NCBI GenBank assembly: GCA_902801255.1
Contig: CADCHO010000002.1
Span: 1-64,000 of the forward strand
Direction of reading: 5' to 3'
DNA from: an uncultured Eubacteriales bacterium
GTDB lineage: Bacteria; Bacillota; Clostridia; Peptostreptococcales; Anaerovoracaceae
DNA length: 64,000 nt
In this document: piece by piece, positions 43,938-53,083 of the stretch
Layout: each line of letters begins with the position of its first letter
How positions within the stretch are numbered: position 1 is the first letter of the stretch
The notes under the pieces: generated by a model
The model's input: only the letters and a program-made list of their open reading frames with translations
The model's database searches: none
Told to the model about the DNA's origin: nothing
Position numbers and translations under genes: made by a program

Positions 43938-44933
43938 ATGGGAGTTAACCTAAAAGGAAGAAGTTTTCTGACACTGATGGATTTTACACCTGCAGAAATC
44001 AGATATCTGCTCGATCTTGCGCACGATCTTAAGGCAAAAAAGCGCCTTGGAATAAAAGGAAATTCGCTTGAAGGGAAAAATATAGTTCTGCTGTTTGAAA
44101 AGACATCGACAAGAACAAGATGCTCATTTGAGGTCGCAGCAATGGATGAGGGAGCCGGAGTAACGTTCCTCGACAGCAAGAGCTCACAGATGGGCAAGAA
44201 GGAGAGCATTGCCGACACCGCTAAGGTGCTCGGACGCATATTTGACGGAATAGAATACAGAGGTTACGAGCAGTCTGTAGTTGAGGAGCTTGCTGCCGAA
44301 TCAGGAGTGCCGGTATGGAACGGACTAACCGACATCGATCATCCTACACAGATACTCGCAGATCTTCTTACGATAGAAGAGCATATTGCGAAGCCGCTCA
44401 ACAAGGTCAAGGTGGTATTCGTCGGCGACGTCAGAAACAACATGTCTTATGCATGGATGTACGGATGCGCAAAGATGGGCATGGATTTTGTCGCTTACGG
44501 ACCGGATGAGCTCTGTGAAGGAGTTGATCCTGATGTACTTGCGCGCGCAAATGCAGTCGCCGCAGAGACAGGAGCTACTATCACGGTGACGAGCGATGAT
44601 GCATCGCTGAAGGGTGCAGATGTAATTTATACAGACATCTGGGCATCGATGGGTGAAGAGGATCAGATCCCTGAAAGAGTAAGACTGCTGACTCCGTTCA
44701 AGGTTACGGAAGAACTTGTGGCAAAGACCGAAAATCCTGAGTATATATTCATGCACTGCCTGCCATCGTTCCACGACTTCAAGACTACGATGGCTGCGGA
44801 GCAGCTGAAACTCGGCTACGATATCAGAGAGGTAACGGATGAAGTCTTCTCGGGCAGGAACTCGGTAGTATTCGATGAAGCCGAAAACAGGCTCCATACG
44901 ATAAAGGCGGTCGTTGTTGCGACGCTCGCATAA
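43938..44933 (+). CDS. argF: Ornithine carbamoyltransferase
   Basis: A 331-residue enzyme that interconverts citrulline plus phosphate with ornithine plus carbamoyl phosphate. EKTSTRTRCSFEVA carries the carbamoyl-phosphate STRTR motif; DHPTQILADLLT binds the same ligand; FMHCLPSFHD contains the HCLP motif that marks ornithine and not aspartate transcarbamoylases. Next to arcA the catabolic direction (arcB role) is likely, although the anabolic one cannot be excluded. AGGAGGGG precedes the ATG. Confidence 0.96.
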   Translation: MGVNLKGRSFLTLMDFTPAEIRYLLDLAHDLKAKKRLGIKGNSLEGKNIVLLFEKTSTRTRCSFEVAAMDEGAGVTFLDSKSSQMGKKESIADTAKVLGRIFDGIEYRGYEQSVVEELAAESGVPVWNGLTDIDHPTQILADLLTIEEHIAKPLNKVKVVFVGDVRNNMSYAWMYGCAKMGMDFVAYGPDELCEGVDPDVLARANAVAAETGATITVTSDDASLKGADVIYTDIWASMGEEDQIPERVRLLTPFKVTEELVAKTENPEYIFMHCLPSFHDFKTTMAAEQLKLGYDIREVTDEVFSGRNSVVFDEAENRLHTIKAVVVATLA

Positions 44934-44967
44934 TAATATACAAATCATCAAGGGAGAAAAAAGGAAT

Positions 44968-46080
44968 ATGGAATTCAAAATACCTGAATACAAGGCACCG
45001 GATTTCACCTCACCTGAATTGGTGAACGCTCCTGACTGCAGGTTCGAAGAAGCAGACAGAGACGGAGTTGCACCGGAGTACTTCCACAGCACATCAATGT
45101 TTCCTGAGTATTTTAAGGTGAGCGGAGAGTGGAAGCTCGCTGAGGAGAGCAGGATGGACTCGAGCGTGGTGCTCAGACCTGACGGCCGGCTCGACGTAGT
45201 TGAAAACCGCAACATCCGTAAAGGTGATCTGGTGGCGCTTGGAAGAAGTGAGAACGGACGCGAAGGCATATTTGTCCACACCAGGGGTTTTGAAGACGAA
45301 GAGACAGAACTCGAAGATCAGTTTGTGTTCCGTCAGGGCAGGAGCAGAGAAACCTCGTATGCCCGCGACTATGACAGGCTCTTTGACCTGCTGAACTACG
45401 AGAAAGAGCATGGAAATATTGTCTGGGTGATGGGCCCGGCATTTGCATTCGACCATGATGCCAGGGCGTGCATGCAGGCAATGGTAGAGAACGGCTATGT
45501 AGATGCGCTGCTCGCCGGCAACGCGCTTGCTACGCATGATCTCGAGGGAGCCCTGCTCAACACGGCGCTCGGCCAGGACATCTATACACAGAAATCCCAG
45601 CCTAACGGCCACTACAACCATCTCGACGTCGACAACAAGATACGCAGGAGCGGCTCGATCCCGCAATTCATTGAAGATTACAATATCGATAACGGCATCA
45701 TATACAGTTGTGTAAAGAATGACGTACCGATCATTCTCACAGGCTCTATCAGAGACGACGGCCCTATCCCGGAAGTAATTGCTGACGTATATGAGGGGCA
45801 GAACGTCATGAGACAGACTGTGAAGAAAGCGACCACTGTCATCTGCCTCGCAACGATGCTCCACACCATTGCAACAGGCAACATGACACCATCGTTCAGA
45901 GTGCTTGAGGACGGCACGATCAGGCCGGTATTCCTTTATACGGTCGATGCTGACGAATTTGTCGTCAACAAACTTCTCGACAGAGGAAGCCTTGCGGCAA
46001 CAACCATTGTTACAAATGTACAGGATTTCATCACGATCGTTGCCAACGGCCTCGGTCTTGAATGGAAGAGATACTCGTAA
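44968..46080 (+). CDS. TIGR00300-family protein (LOR/SDH region, probable ornithine cyclodeaminase type)
   Basis: A 370-residue protein matching the TIGR00300 family, also called the LOR/SDH bifunctional-enzyme conserved region. Related domains in cyanobacterial AgrE/ArgZ and archaeal homologues have been linked to ornithine cyclodeamination to proline. Glycine-rich VWVMGPAFAFDHDARACMQ and ALLAGNALATHDLEGALL suggest a nucleotide-binding fold. Its position directly after ornithine carbamoyltransferase supports ornithine as substrate. The frame opens earlier (44914) inside the previous gene, but AAGGAA precedes the ATG at 44968. Function is inferred from family and context. Confidence 0.78.
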   Translation: MEFKIPEYKAPDFTSPELVNAPDCRFEEADRDGVAPEYFHSTSMFPEYFKVSGEWKLAEESRMDSSVVLRPDGRLDVVENRNIRKGDLVALGRSENGREGIFVHTRGFEDEETELEDQFVFRQGRSRETSYARDYDRLFDLLNYEKEHGNIVWVMGPAFAFDHDARACMQAMVENGYVDALLAGNALATHDLEGALLNTALGQDIYTQKSQPNGHYNHLDVDNKIRRSGSIPQFIEDYNIDNGIIYSCVKNDVPIILTGSIRDDGPIPEVIADVYEGQNVMRQTVKKATTVICLATMLHTIATGNMTPSFRVLEDGTIRPVFLYTVDADEFVVNKLLDRGSLAATTIVTNVQDFITIVANGLGLEWKRYS

Positions 46081-46100
46081 TAATACAGAAAGGGGACCAA

Positions 46101-47021
46101 ATGAGTGAAATAAAGCATCTTATCAACATCACCGATCTGAGCGTAGCAGACATCGAGCATCTGATGGAGACTGCTGATGACATCATCGCACATCCGGAAG
46201 CTTACTGGGATGCATGCGCTCACAAGAAGCTTGCGACACTGTTCTTTGAGCCGAGCACCAGAACAAGACTGTCCTTCACGGCTGCCATGATGGAGCTTGG
46301 CGGCAATGTGCTGGGTTTCGACCAGGCACAGTCGAGTTCCTCGGCGAAGGGCGAGACAGTATCTGACACCATCGTTATGGCAGGCTGCTATGCAGATATC
46401 ATCGCGATGAGACACCCTAAAGAAGGCGCACCGGTCGTAGGTGCCGTGAAATCCAGGGTCCCTATCATCAACGCAGGAGACGGCGGGCACTTTCATCCTA
46501 CGCAGACACTGACGGACCTCATGACGATCCACCGCAAGAAGGGCGAAATCGGCAACTTCACTGTCGGCCTCTGCGGAGACCTGAAGTACGGCAGAACTGT
46601 ACACTCACTCATCGATGCGCTGCTGAGATATGAAGGCGTCAGGTACGTCATGATCGCTCCTGAGGAGCTGAGACTGCCGGGATACGTCAGAGACAGACTC
46701 AACGAAGCGGGCGTAGAGTGGTGTGAAGTGGAGAGCCTTGAGGATGCGATCCCTGAGCTCGACATACTGTACATGACGAGGATCCAGCAGGAGAGGTTCC
46801 CGAGCTGGGAAGATTACGAAAAACTCAAGGACAGCTTCATACTCACAAGAGCAATGCTGAACGCTGCAAAGGAAGACATGATAGTCATGCATCCGCTGCC
46901 GCGTGTCAACGAGATAGACGTGGATGTGGACGACGATCCGAGAGCGTGCTATTTCTACCAGGCGCTCATGGGCAAGTACATCCGCATGGCACTCATATTG
47001 TATCTGCTGGGCATTAAGTAG
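46101..47021 (+). CDS. pyrB: Aspartate carbamoyltransferase catalytic subunit
   Basis: A 306-residue enzyme that joins carbamoyl phosphate and aspartate in pyrimidine synthesis. FEPSTRTRLSF and HPLPRVNEI are the diagnostic motifs, and SSSSAKGE holds the mobile lysine loop. The regulatory subunit follows 12 bp later, so a class B-type holoenzyme with allosteric control is expected. The open frame extends to 46062 but AAAGGGG precedes the ATG at 46101. It follows the arginine/ornithine genes directly and shares their transcript. Confidence 0.97.
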   Translation: MSEIKHLINITDLSVADIEHLMETADDIIAHPEAYWDACAHKKLATLFFEPSTRTRLSFTAAMMELGGNVLGFDQAQSSSSAKGETVSDTIVMAGCYADIIAMRHPKEGAPVVGAVKSRVPIINAGDGGHFHPTQTLTDLMTIHRKKGEIGNFTVGLCGDLKYGRTVHSLIDALLRYEGVRYVMIAPEELRLPGYVRDRLNEAGVEWCEVESLEDAIPELDILYMTRIQQERFPSWEDYEKLKDSFILTRAMLNAAKEDMIVMHPLPRVNEIDVDVDDDPRACYFYQALMGKYIRMALILYLLGIK

Positions 47022-47033
47022 AGGAGGTTTCAT

Positions 47034-47459
47034 ATGAACATAGACGGAATCAACACAGGATATGTACTGGATCATATTAAGGCTGGCAAGGGCTTTGAGC
47101 TTTATCACCTCCTCGGACTCGACAAGGCGGACTGCACGGTAGCCATCATCCAGAGGGCGTCCAGCGAAAAGTACGGAGCCAAGGACATAATCAAAATCGA
47201 TGCCGATATTCCGATCGATTATGACCTGATCGGATACATCAGCCCGGATATAACGGTAAATATCGTAAAGGACCGCGAGCTTGTTAAAAAGTTCAAACCA
47301 AAACCGCCGACTATACTTACAAATGTGCTGGAATGCCGCAATCCAAGATGCATCACTTCTGTAGAAAGAGGCATACCGCAGAAGTTCAGACTTGTTGGCA
47401 ATGAATCGAGGGATTACCGCTGCGTATACTGTGACACGCTGTATCGCGAAAACAAGTAA
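47034..47459 (+). CDS. pyrI: Aspartate carbamoyltransferase regulatory subunit
   Basis: A 141-residue regulatory chain with an N-terminal allosteric nucleotide-binding domain and a C-terminal zinc domain whose four cysteines are visible (CRNPRC and CVYC). It binds PyrB and mediates CTP/UTP inhibition. GGAGG precedes the ATG. A perfect hairpin after the stop suggests this is the last gene of the arcA-to-pyrI run. Confidence 0.96.
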   Translation: MNIDGINTGYVLDHIKAGKGFELYHLLGLDKADCTVAIIQRASSEKYGAKDIIKIDADIPIDYDLIGYISPDITVNIVKDRELVKKFKPKPPTILTNVLECRNPRCITSVERGIPQKFRLVGNESRDYRCVYCDTLYRENK

Positions 47460-47465
47460 AAATAC

Positions 47466-47495
47466 GGACTCCATGGCAGTACCATGGAGTCCTTT
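47466..47495 (+). terminator. Hairpin terminator after pyrI
   Basis: GGACTCCATGG (47466-47476) pairs perfectly with CCATGGAGTCC (47482-47492) around CAGTA. Only three T residues follow, so some readthrough into the next gene is possible. Confidence 0.75.
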
Positions 47496-47518
47496 CGATA
47501 ATAATAAGGGGAGGTCTT

Positions 47519-48253
47519 ATGAAAAAAACAAGACTTTTGATCGTATTGCTTGCAGCGGCGATGGTATTCATGCTTCCGCTTGCAGGCTGCAGTGGGCAGG
47601 AGGAGAGCTCTGAACCGGCTGATGCAGCTGCAGAGACAGAAACTGAAACTGAAACAGAAGAAGGGTCGGTGATCGACTATATGGTGTTAGTAAATCAGAA
47701 CAATCCATTGCCTGACGGCTGGGAAGAGGCACTGCAGACAACAACCATTACGAATTCCGTAGGCGATGAGGTCTATGTTGAAAGCAAGGCTTATGAGGCA
47801 TACTGCGCGCTTAAGGAAGCAGTCGAAAAAGACCTGGAAGGCTATGATAAAGGGGAGGTCAGATTCGAACTGGATTCCGCTTACAGAAGCGTTGCCGCTC
47901 AGCAGAAGATAGTAGATGACTTTACCGAAAAGTATGGAGAAGACTACGTCAAAAAGTATGTGGCTGTTCCGGGATATTCAGAACATCATACGGGGCTTGC
48001 TCTGGATCTTTATTTCACCATAGACGGCAAGGAAGTCTACGAAAATGAGGATCTGGTTCAGTATCCGGATATCTGGGATGCGGTCCACGCAAGGCTCCCT
48101 GAGTTTGGATTTATTCTTCGGTTCCCGGAGGAAGGCGAGGCAATAACCGGCTACGCGTACGAGCCATGGCACATACGCTTTCTTGACAGCCCGGAGATCG
48201 CAAAAGAGATCACCGACAAGGGCTTAACACTTGAGGAGTATCTGGGAAAGTAA
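47519..48253 (+). CDS. VanY-like D-alanyl-D-alanine carboxypeptidase lipoprotein (M15B)
   Basis: A 244-residue lipoprotein: a signal segment ends in the lipobox L-A-G-C (Cys24), then an acidic Glu/Thr linker, then an M15 peptidase domain. Zinc and catalytic motifs are intact: SEHHTGLALD (SxHxxGxAxD) and EPWHIRF (ExWHxR). It likely trims the terminal D-Ala of peptidoglycan stem peptides outside the membrane. AAGGGGAGG precedes the ATG. No van-type regulators are nearby, so a housekeeping cell-wall role is more likely than glycopeptide resistance. Confidence 0.92.
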   Translation: MKKTRLLIVLLAAAMVFMLPLAGCSGQEESSEPADAAAETETETETEEGSVIDYMVLVNQNNPLPDGWEEALQTTTITNSVGDEVYVESKAYEAYCALKEAVEKDLEGYDKGEVRFELDSAYRSVAAQQKIVDDFTEKYGEDYVKKYVAVPGYSEHHTGLALDLYFTIDGKEVYENEDLVQYPDIWDAVHARLPEFGFILRFPEEGEAITGYAYEPWHIRFLDSPEIAKEITDKGLTLEEYLGK

Positions 48254-48282
48254 GGCTGAATGGCTGAGGTCAGGAGGACAAC

Positions 48283-49668
48283 ATGGGTATAATTGCAGGA
48301 TTCATGGTGCCGCATCCGCCTATGATCGTACCGGACATAGGCAGGGGAAGCGAAGCACAGGTGGCAGATACTGCCGCAGCCTATGAGAGAGTAGCGGACG
48401 AAATAGCTTCGCTCGCGCCGGAAACAATAATAATAACAAGTCCGCACTCGATAATGTACGCGGACTACTTTCACATTTCACCCGGCAAAAGCGCGAGCGG
48501 AAGCTTTGCCGGATTCAGGGCTCCGGGCGTCAGATTCAACGAGGAATACGATACCGAGCTCGTCAGAGAGATATGCAGACTGGCCGATAAGGAAGATTTC
48601 CCTGCAGGCACACTGGGTGAGCGCGATAAGGAGCTCGATCACGGCACTATGGTGCCGCTCTGGTTCATAAGGAACAGGTATAAGGGCGGTAAGATAGTGC
48701 GCATAGGCCTTTCAGGGCTTCCGCTGATAGACCACTACAGGTTCGGCATGATTATACGCGAGGCTGTTGAGAGCACCGGGCGTAAAGCTGTGTTCGTGGC
48801 CAGCGGAGATCTATCACACAAACTGCAGGATTATGGTCCGTATGGATTTGTACCGGAGGGACCGGTGTACGATGAGCGTATCATGGACGTGATGGGGCGC
48901 GCCGCCTTCGGTGAGCTCCTTGACTTTGACAGTACTTTCTGTGACAAGGCTGCCGAATGCGGTCACCGTTCATTCGTTATAATGGGCGGCGCGTTTGACG
49001 GCACGGATGTAAGGGCAGAAAAACTGGTCCATCAGGACGTTACGGGAGTAGGTTACGGCATATGCACCTTCTATCCTGAAGGTGCAGACAAAAGCAGGAA
49101 CTTTCTGGAGCAGAAGATGACAGAGATCGAGAAGGAGCTGAAATCGAAGCGTGAGCAGTCCGACGAATATGTGAGGCTGGCGCGTGAAGCTGTTGAAGCA
49201 TATGTACTCAGGAGAGAAGTCCTGAAAGTTCCGGCAAATCTCCCTGACGAGATGCTGTCTACTCAGGCCGGAGCATTCGTATCGATACACGAGCACGGTG
49301 ACCTGAGAGGATGCATCGGAACGATCGCTCCGACAAGAGACTGCGTAGCCGAAGAAATAATCGGCAATGCCATAAGCGCTTCAACGAGGGATCCGAGATT
49401 CCCGGCAATAACGCCTGATGAGCTCCCGTGGCTCGATATAAATGTGGACGTGCTTGGTGAACCTGAGGATATTGAATCCGAGGATGAACTCGATGTAAAG
49501 AGATACGGGGTCATAGTAAGCTGCGGACACAGGAGGGGACTGCTGCTCCCTGACCTCGACGGCATTGATACGCCGCGGCAGCAGGTGGAGATCGCGATGA
49601 AGAAAGGCGGCATCCACAGGTTCGAGAAATACAAACTGCAGAGATTCGAAGTAATAAGACATTATTGA
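48283..49668 (+). CDS. amrA: AmmeMemoRadiSam system fusion protein (Memo-like LigB domain plus AMMECR1 domain)
   Basis: A 461-residue fusion. The N-terminal part (about 1-270) belongs to the extradiol-dioxygenase-III subunit B/Memo family: GFMVPHPPMIVPDIG, ITSPHS and VASGDLSHKL carry the histidines of the metal site. The C-terminal part (about 285-461) is an AMMECR1 domain with GAFVSIHEHGDLRGCIGT, the diagnostic LRGCIG motif. The partner radical SAM gene starts 2 bp after its stop. The three domains define the AmmeMemoRadiSam system, whose biochemical role is unknown. AGGAGG precedes the ATG. Confidence 0.93.
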   Translation: MGIIAGFMVPHPPMIVPDIGRGSEAQVADTAAAYERVADEIASLAPETIIITSPHSIMYADYFHISPGKSASGSFAGFRAPGVRFNEEYDTELVREICRLADKEDFPAGTLGERDKELDHGTMVPLWFIRNRYKGGKIVRIGLSGLPLIDHYRFGMIIREAVESTGRKAVFVASGDLSHKLQDYGPYGFVPEGPVYDERIMDVMGRAAFGELLDFDSTFCDKAAECGHRSFVIMGGAFDGTDVRAEKLVHQDVTGVGYGICTFYPEGADKSRNFLEQKMTEIEKELKSKREQSDEYVRLAREAVEAYVLRREVLKVPANLPDEMLSTQAGAFVSIHEHGDLRGCIGTIAPTRDCVAEEIIGNAISASTRDPRFPAITPDELPWLDINVDVLGEPEDIESEDELDVKRYGVIVSCGHRRGLLLPDLDGIDTPRQQVEIAMKKGGIHRFEKYKLQRFEVIRHY

Positions 49669-49669
49669 T

Positions 49670-50530
49670 ATGGCTGTTTGTAAAGTATGCTTCAGACATT
49701 GCAATATTCCCGAAGGCGGGCTGGGCTTCTGTGGAGTCCGCACCTGCACTGACGGAGAGGTGACTGCCGCAAACTACGGCAGGGTCACTTCGCTTGCCCT
49801 CGACCCTATAGAGAAGAAGCCTCTCGCAAGGTTTCACCCTGGTACGATGATACTTTCGGCGGGAAGCTATGGCTGCAACCTCAGATGTCCGTTCTGCCAG
49901 AACTATCAGATATCCTGGTCAGAGGAGGCGTACAGGTTCGCAGACAGGGCTGAATACATATCGCCTGAGGAAATGGCGGGTATAGCGCTATCGTGCAGGG
50001 ACAGAGGCAATATAGGCGTTGCCTTTACATACAACGAACCACTCATAGGGTACGAGTATATCCGGGACACCGCAAAACTTGTGCATAAGCAGGGAATGGT
50101 CAATGTGATCGTTACCAACGGTACGGCAGATCTGTATGTGCTAAGCGAACTCGTCCCATATATCGATGCTATGAACATAGACCTGAAGGGTTTCACTGAC
50201 CGCTATTATAATGAGGTGCTCGGAGGCGACCGCGCCATGACGATGGCTTTCATCGAAGAAGCCGCGAAGCACTGTCATGTGGAGCTTACCACACTGATCG
50301 TTCCGGGCGAGAATGACAGCGAGGACGAGATCCGCAGGATGACGGAATGGATTGCCGGTCTTAAGGACGCAGATGGCAATACGATCGGTGAGGAGATCCC
50401 GCTGCACATCTCCAGATTCTTCCCGAGATTCCACATGACGGACAGGGATGCAACGAAAGTAAGGCTGGTTTACAGACTTGCTGATGTCGCCCGCGAAAGA
50501 CTGAAATATGTGTATACAGGCAATTGCTAG
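49670..50530 (+). CDS. amrS: AmmeMemoRadiSam system radical SAM enzyme
   Basis: A 286-residue radical SAM protein related to pyruvate-formate-lyase-activating enzymes. The cluster motif is CNLRCPFC at about 69-76 (CxxxCxxC), and the N-terminus has a separate cysteine set (CKVCFRHC, CGVRTC) typical of this subgroup. SAM-binding segments such as YNEP and VTNGT are present. It begins 2 bp after the AMMECR1/Memo fusion and is translated with it. It presumably modifies a protein or small molecule bound by the partner; the target is unknown. Confidence 0.93.
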   Translation: MAVCKVCFRHCNIPEGGLGFCGVRTCTDGEVTAANYGRVTSLALDPIEKKPLARFHPGTMILSAGSYGCNLRCPFCQNYQISWSEEAYRFADRAEYISPEEMAGIALSCRDRGNIGVAFTYNEPLIGYEYIRDTAKLVHKQGMVNVIVTNGTADLYVLSELVPYIDAMNIDLKGFTDRYYNEVLGGDRAMTMAFIEEAAKHCHVELTTLIVPGENDSEDEIRRMTEWIAGLKDADGNTIGEEIPLHISRFFPRFHMTDRDATKVRLVYRLADVARERLKYVYTGNC

Positions 50531-50578
50531 GGGGTCCGGATAAGTTTCGGTGTCTGAAAGCAGAAAAAGGGACAAATA

Positions 50579-51835
50579 TTGAACGATCTTTTGACAGAAA
50601 ACACGGATCATATAGAAAAATACATTCTTGTCGCAGTGGCCTCCGGCAATGAAGAGGCCGCCTGGGACTCGCTTGACGAGCTTGCGGATCTGCTGGATAC
50701 GGCAGGCGGAGAGACCGTGATGCAGACTGTGCAGAACCTGGCTCATCCTGACAAATCGACTTACATCGGCAAGGGCAAGGCCGCGGAGATCCGCGAGTCG
50801 ATAGAGATCCATGAGGCTGATGGGATCATATGCGATGATGAGCTGACAGCCTCCCAGATGCGCAATCTGGCCGAGCTGACAGGAGCGAAGGTCATAGACA
50901 GGACGACGCTTATTCTGGATATCTTTGCAGCCCATGCCCGTACTAGGGAAGGCAAGCTGCAGGTGGAGATAGCTCAGCAGAAGTACAGATATGCAAGGCT
51001 CCGGGGCATGGGCGAGGCTCTTTCGAGACTTGGCGCGGGTATAGGCACGAGAGGTCCGGGTGAGACTAAACTCGAGACTGACAGACGTGTGATCCAGAAG
51101 CGCATCAAGATACTCTCTGACGACATCGAAGCGATGAAGAGAGCACGCGACACTGCGCGAAAGAAACGTTCGGTCAATGCAGTTCCGACAGCTGCGATAG
51201 TCGGATACACCAACGCAGGCAAGTCGACACTGCTCAACAGACTTACAGGCTCGGATGTGCTGTCTGAGGACAAGCTCTTCGCGACACTTGACCCAACGAC
51301 CAGAGCAGCGCTGCTGCCTGACGGCCAGCAGGTGCTGTTCACAGATACTGTAGGATTCATCAACAAGCTGCCTCATAATCTCGTCGACGCATTCCGAAGC
51401 ACTCTGGAAGAAGCCGGATATGCTGACATCATAGTGCATGTGATAGATGCTTCTGACCCGCAGGCGGAGATGCATCGCAGAGTGGTTTATGATACACTCA
51501 TAGACCTCGGGATAAGCGACAAGCCGGTGATCACGGTCTGGAACAAGGTGGATCTGGTAGATGAGGATGCGCTGTTCAGGGATTTCGGTGCAGATGCGTC
51601 GGTGAAGATATCTGCGAAGACAGGTTCCGGACTCGACGAATTTTACAGTGAACTGGCAAGAATACTCAGGGAGAGCCGGGTCTATGTAGATACGACTATT
51701 CCTTACAAAAATACCGCCGTAGTGGCGGAGATAAGAAAAGCAGGTCAGCTCCTCTCGGAAGAGTATGAAGAGGATGGCATACACGTTAAGGCATACGTGC
51801 CGCGTGCCCTGGCTGCAAAACGGGAACTTGAATGA
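50579..51835 (+). CDS. hflX: Ribosome-associated GTPase HflX
   Basis: A 418-residue GTPase that binds the 50S subunit and helps rescue or split stalled ribosomes. An N-terminal HflX domain with STYIGKGKAAEI and RTREGKLQVEIAQ is followed by GTRGPGETKLETDRR, then the G domain with G1 GYTNAGKST, G3 DTVGF and G4 NKVD. The start is TTG with AAGGGA upstream. The next gene overlaps the stop by 4 bp. Confidence 0.97.
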   Translation: MNDLLTENTDHIEKYILVAVASGNEEAAWDSLDELADLLDTAGGETVMQTVQNLAHPDKSTYIGKGKAAEIRESIEIHEADGIICDDELTASQMRNLAELTGAKVIDRTTLILDIFAAHARTREGKLQVEIAQQKYRYARLRGMGEALSRLGAGIGTRGPGETKLETDRRVIQKRIKILSDDIEAMKRARDTARKKRSVNAVPTAAIVGYTNAGKSTLLNRLTGSDVLSEDKLFATLDPTTRAALLPDGQQVLFTDTVGFINKLPHNLVDAFRSTLEEAGYADIIVHVIDASDPQAEMHRRVVYDTLIDLGISDKPVITVWNKVDLVDEDALFRDFGADASVKISAKTGSGLDEFYSELARILRESRVYVDTTIPYKNTAVVAEIRKAGQLLSEEYEEDGIHVKAYVPRALAAKRELE

Positions 51836-52524
51836 ATAAACTGATAAAAAGAATACTGATTCTGATAATTATTGCGGCGGCGCTGGTACTCGGGCTCAGT
51901 GCCTATGTGACACAGTCCGTAAAGGCTGAGATCGCCGGAGTCGATGCCGGAAGCGGCATAAGTGAGGCGGAAGCTGAAGACTGCAGGAGCATAGATCCTC
52001 AGTGCATACTGGTGCTGGGCTGTGCGGTGTGGGCGGACAATGAGCCGTCACCCATGCTTAAGGACAGACTCGATACAGCCATAGCCTTATACAAGACCGG
52101 TGTTGCTCCTAAGCTGCTTCTGAGCGGAGACAACAGTATCGTAGAGTACAGCGAGCCGGACTGCATGCTGAAGTACACTCTTGCGCAGGGTGTTCCGCCA
52201 GAGGACATATTCCTGGACTTCGCCGGGTTCTCGACCTACGAGTCGGTATACAGATCACACGCAGTATTTATGGCAGACCGCATGATAGTGGTCACACAGA
52301 AATATCACCTGTTCAGAGCGCTCAAGGCATGCGATGCTCTTGGCATAGAGGCAAAAGGAGTGGCATCCAACCAGCAGAAATATGCAGGCAGATATTACAG
52401 AGAAGCGCGTGAAGTACTGGCGCGCGACAAGGATCTTTTCAAAGGAATCATAAAGGCTAAGCCGACATATCTCGGAGACGAGATACCTGTAGACGGTGAC
52501 GGAACGGTAACACATCTGAATTAG
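51832..52524 (+). CDS. SanA/YdcF-like DUF218 membrane protein
   Basis: A 230-residue protein with one N-terminal membrane helix (about 7-26) and an external DUF218 domain (about 58-215). CILVLGCAVWADNEPSPMLKDRLD is the DUF218 core, and VVTQKYHLFRAL a second conserved block. SanA-type proteins act in the cell envelope and protect against vancomycin in E. coli at high temperature; the biochemical activity is not established. ATGA overlap with hflX shows coupling. Confidence 0.88.
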   Translation: MNKLIKRILILIIIAAALVLGLSAYVTQSVKAEIAGVDAGSGISEAEAEDCRSIDPQCILVLGCAVWADNEPSPMLKDRLDTAIALYKTGVAPKLLLSGDNSIVEYSEPDCMLKYTLAQGVPPEDIFLDFAGFSTYESVYRSHAVFMADRMIVVTQKYHLFRALKACDALGIEAKGVASNQQKYAGRYYREAREVLARDKDLFKGIIKAKPTYLGDEIPVDGDGTVTHLN

Positions 52525-52535
52525 AGGAATAATAA

Positions 52536-53012
52536 ATGAACGAAGCTGAAGTAAGAGGCCGCGCATTTCTGGAAAGCAAGGGCATGAGCGACCGAATAAT
52601 AGATTTCAAAAATACAGATATAACTGCTGAAAGCACCGCGCTGGCGCTTGACGTTGATGTTGACCGCATCTGCAAGGGCCTGGCGTTCAAGGGCAAGGGT
52701 GGTAAGGCGATAGTTGTGATCGCGTCGGGAAAGTCACGCGTCAACAACGGGATGTTCAGGAATGTTTTCGGGTTCAGACCGACAATGCTGCCGGCGGAGC
52801 AGACAGAAGAGCTGGTAGGCCACATCGCGGGAACCATCAATCCGTTCTGTCTGAAAGACACGGCGAAGCTTTACCTGGACCTTTCGATCAGAAAGCATGT
52901 GGGTGAGACCGTGTTCCCGGGTATAGGCGGGGAGGATTCGGTCGTGGAGCTTACGGTAGATGAACTCGAAAAGCTTTCCGACCCGGTCTGCTGGGTCCAA
53001 GTAACTATATAG
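52536..53012 (+). CDS. YbaK/EbsC family aminoacyl-tRNA deacylase-like protein
   Basis: A 158-residue protein with the YbaK/ProX fold, a single-domain trans-editing factor that hydrolyses mischarged tRNA such as Cys-tRNA-Pro. CKGLAFKGKGGKAIVVIASG carries the conserved lysine, and FPGIGGEDSVVELT the late GxxxxxxxL-type segment. The precise tRNA target cannot be read from sequence. It is the last gene before a strong terminator. Confidence 0.88.
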   Translation: MNEAEVRGRAFLESKGMSDRIIDFKNTDITAESTALALDVDVDRICKGLAFKGKGGKAIVVIASGKSRVNNGMFRNVFGFRPTMLPAEQTEELVGHIAGTINPFCLKDTAKLYLDLSIRKHVGETVFPGIGGEDSVVELTVDELEKLSDPVCWVQVTI

Positions 53013-53038
53013 CCTGCAGATAACATATATAAACAATA

Positions 53039-53072
53039 AGCCCCTGATGCCTGAAGCATCAGGGGCTCTTTT
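53039..53072 (+). terminator. Strong intrinsic terminator between convergent genes
   Basis: AGCCCCTGATGC (53039-53050) pairs perfectly with GCATCAGGGGCT (53056-53067) around CTGAA, followed by CTTTT on the plus strand. Confidence 0.9.
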
Positions 53073-53083
53073 ATGCCGCTTTT

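Noticed and set aside
50141..51784. 547-codon open frame on the minus strand opposite hflX
   Set aside because: The plus strand encodes full-length HflX with all GTPase motifs; the antisense frame is a by-product of its codon use.
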